Assembly (NCBI GenBank): GCA_009929445.1
Contig: SAAL01000039.1
Location: 1 to 32,256, forward strand
From: Bacteroidia bacterium
GTDB taxonomy: Bacteria; Bacteroidota; Bacteroidia; Bacteroidales; Paludibacteraceae
Reading direction: 5' to 3'
DNA: 32,256 bases
In this document: piece after piece, positions 32,063-32,256 of the stretch
How the letters are laid out: each line of letters begins with the position of its first letter
Numbering within the stretch: position 1 is the stretch's first letter
Notes under the pieces: generated by a model
The model's database searches: none
Seen by the model: the letters and a program-made list of their open reading frames with translations, nothing else
Told to the model about the DNA's origin: nothing
Made by a program: the position numbers and the translations under genes

Positions 32063-32256
32063 GATCTGAGTGGTTAATTAGTGATTTGTTGGCAACAAGT
32101 GTAAAAAGACAGCCAGATGACCAGACAGATACGATATTGATAAATAAATAACGAAAAAAAGGATTTAGCTTTTTGACAGGACAGTGCAAATTTGATGGAA
32201 ATTTATTTTGTTTTTTTCTTCCCCCCGCAAAAAAAGAAGAAGGAAACCCCACCCAC
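32063..32256. other. Right-end region without a recognisable gene
   Basis: The last 194 bp after galE hold no supported gene. A 66-codon open frame on the minus strand (32052-32252) has no family features and overlaps galE. The final 45 bp are unusual: a run of T, then CCCCCC, AAAAAAA, purine-rich sequence and CCCCACCCAC at the very edge. No terminator hairpin is seen. Confidence 0.5.

Overview
The window looks like an ordinary chromosomal core region of a Bacteroidetes bacterium, most likely order Bacteroidales. Three kinds of evidence point there. Many genes are preceded by the Bacteroidetes-type -7 box TAnnTTTG, several with a TTTG-like -33 element 19-20 bp upstream, and Shine-Dalgarno sequences are not evident. 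Several proteins belong to families typical of or restricted to the phylum (DUF6913, DUF3822 followed by rsmD, DUF5715, a fused E1 alpha-beta 2-oxoacid dehydrogenase, and a TonB receptor with an N-terminal carboxypeptidase-regulatory-like domain). The intergenic repeats are also of a Bacteroidetes kind. I see no prophage, insertion sequence, CRISPR array or integrative element.

Layout. 1-469: a probable 6S-type small RNA on the minus strand, with its own promoter and terminator, divergent from the next gene. 470-2143: a membrane-anchored TPR protein, lumazine synthase (ribH), then tRNA-Tyr and tRNA-Gly driven by a promoter that overlaps the ribH stop, closed by a strong terminator. 2144-3034: an EamA/DMT permease starting at TTG, overlapping the end of dapA convergently. 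3027-11638 (minus strand): aminotransferase, gamma-glutamyltransferase-like hydrolase, LolC/E-type permease, NAD-dependent DNA ligase, a DUF6913 protein and dapA. Most have separate promoters, so this is not one operon. 11780-14239 (minus): a TonB-dependent outer-membrane receptor. 14540-15319 (plus): tcdA. 15333-17807 (minus): a TrkA/TrkH (Ktr-type) potassium uptake pair. 17952-20129 (minus): a RelA/SpoT homologue whose hydrolase domain has lost its metal ligands. 20322-21576 (plus): DUF3822 and rsmD. 21709-23442 (minus): an RluA-type pseudouridine synthase and a DUF5715 M15-like peptidase. 23670-29821 (minus): a lipoyl-enzyme cluster read in the order lpdA, lipoate-protein ligase, E2, fused E1, flavodoxin, ending at a long hairpin. 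30063-32062 (plus): a sugar nucleotidyltransferase and galE.

How the genes work together. The clearest functional unit is the lipoyl cluster: E1, E2 and E3 of a 2-oxoacid dehydrogenase complex (branched-chain type most likely) together with the enzyme that attaches lipoate to E2. TrkA and TrkH form a K+ channel with its cytosolic gate. The nucleotidyltransferase and GalE probably both act on nucleotide sugars. The rest is housekeeping: lysine and cell-wall precursor synthesis (dapA), riboflavin synthesis (ribH), DNA joining (ligA), RNA modification (tcdA, rsmD, rluA family) and stringent response (rel).

I did not find a convincing new multi-gene system. The items most worth a second look are the 6S-like RNA, the hydrolase-dead Rel protein, the lipoate ligase without an accessory domain, several start codons that promoter positions appear to settle, and a few palindromic or repeat elements.
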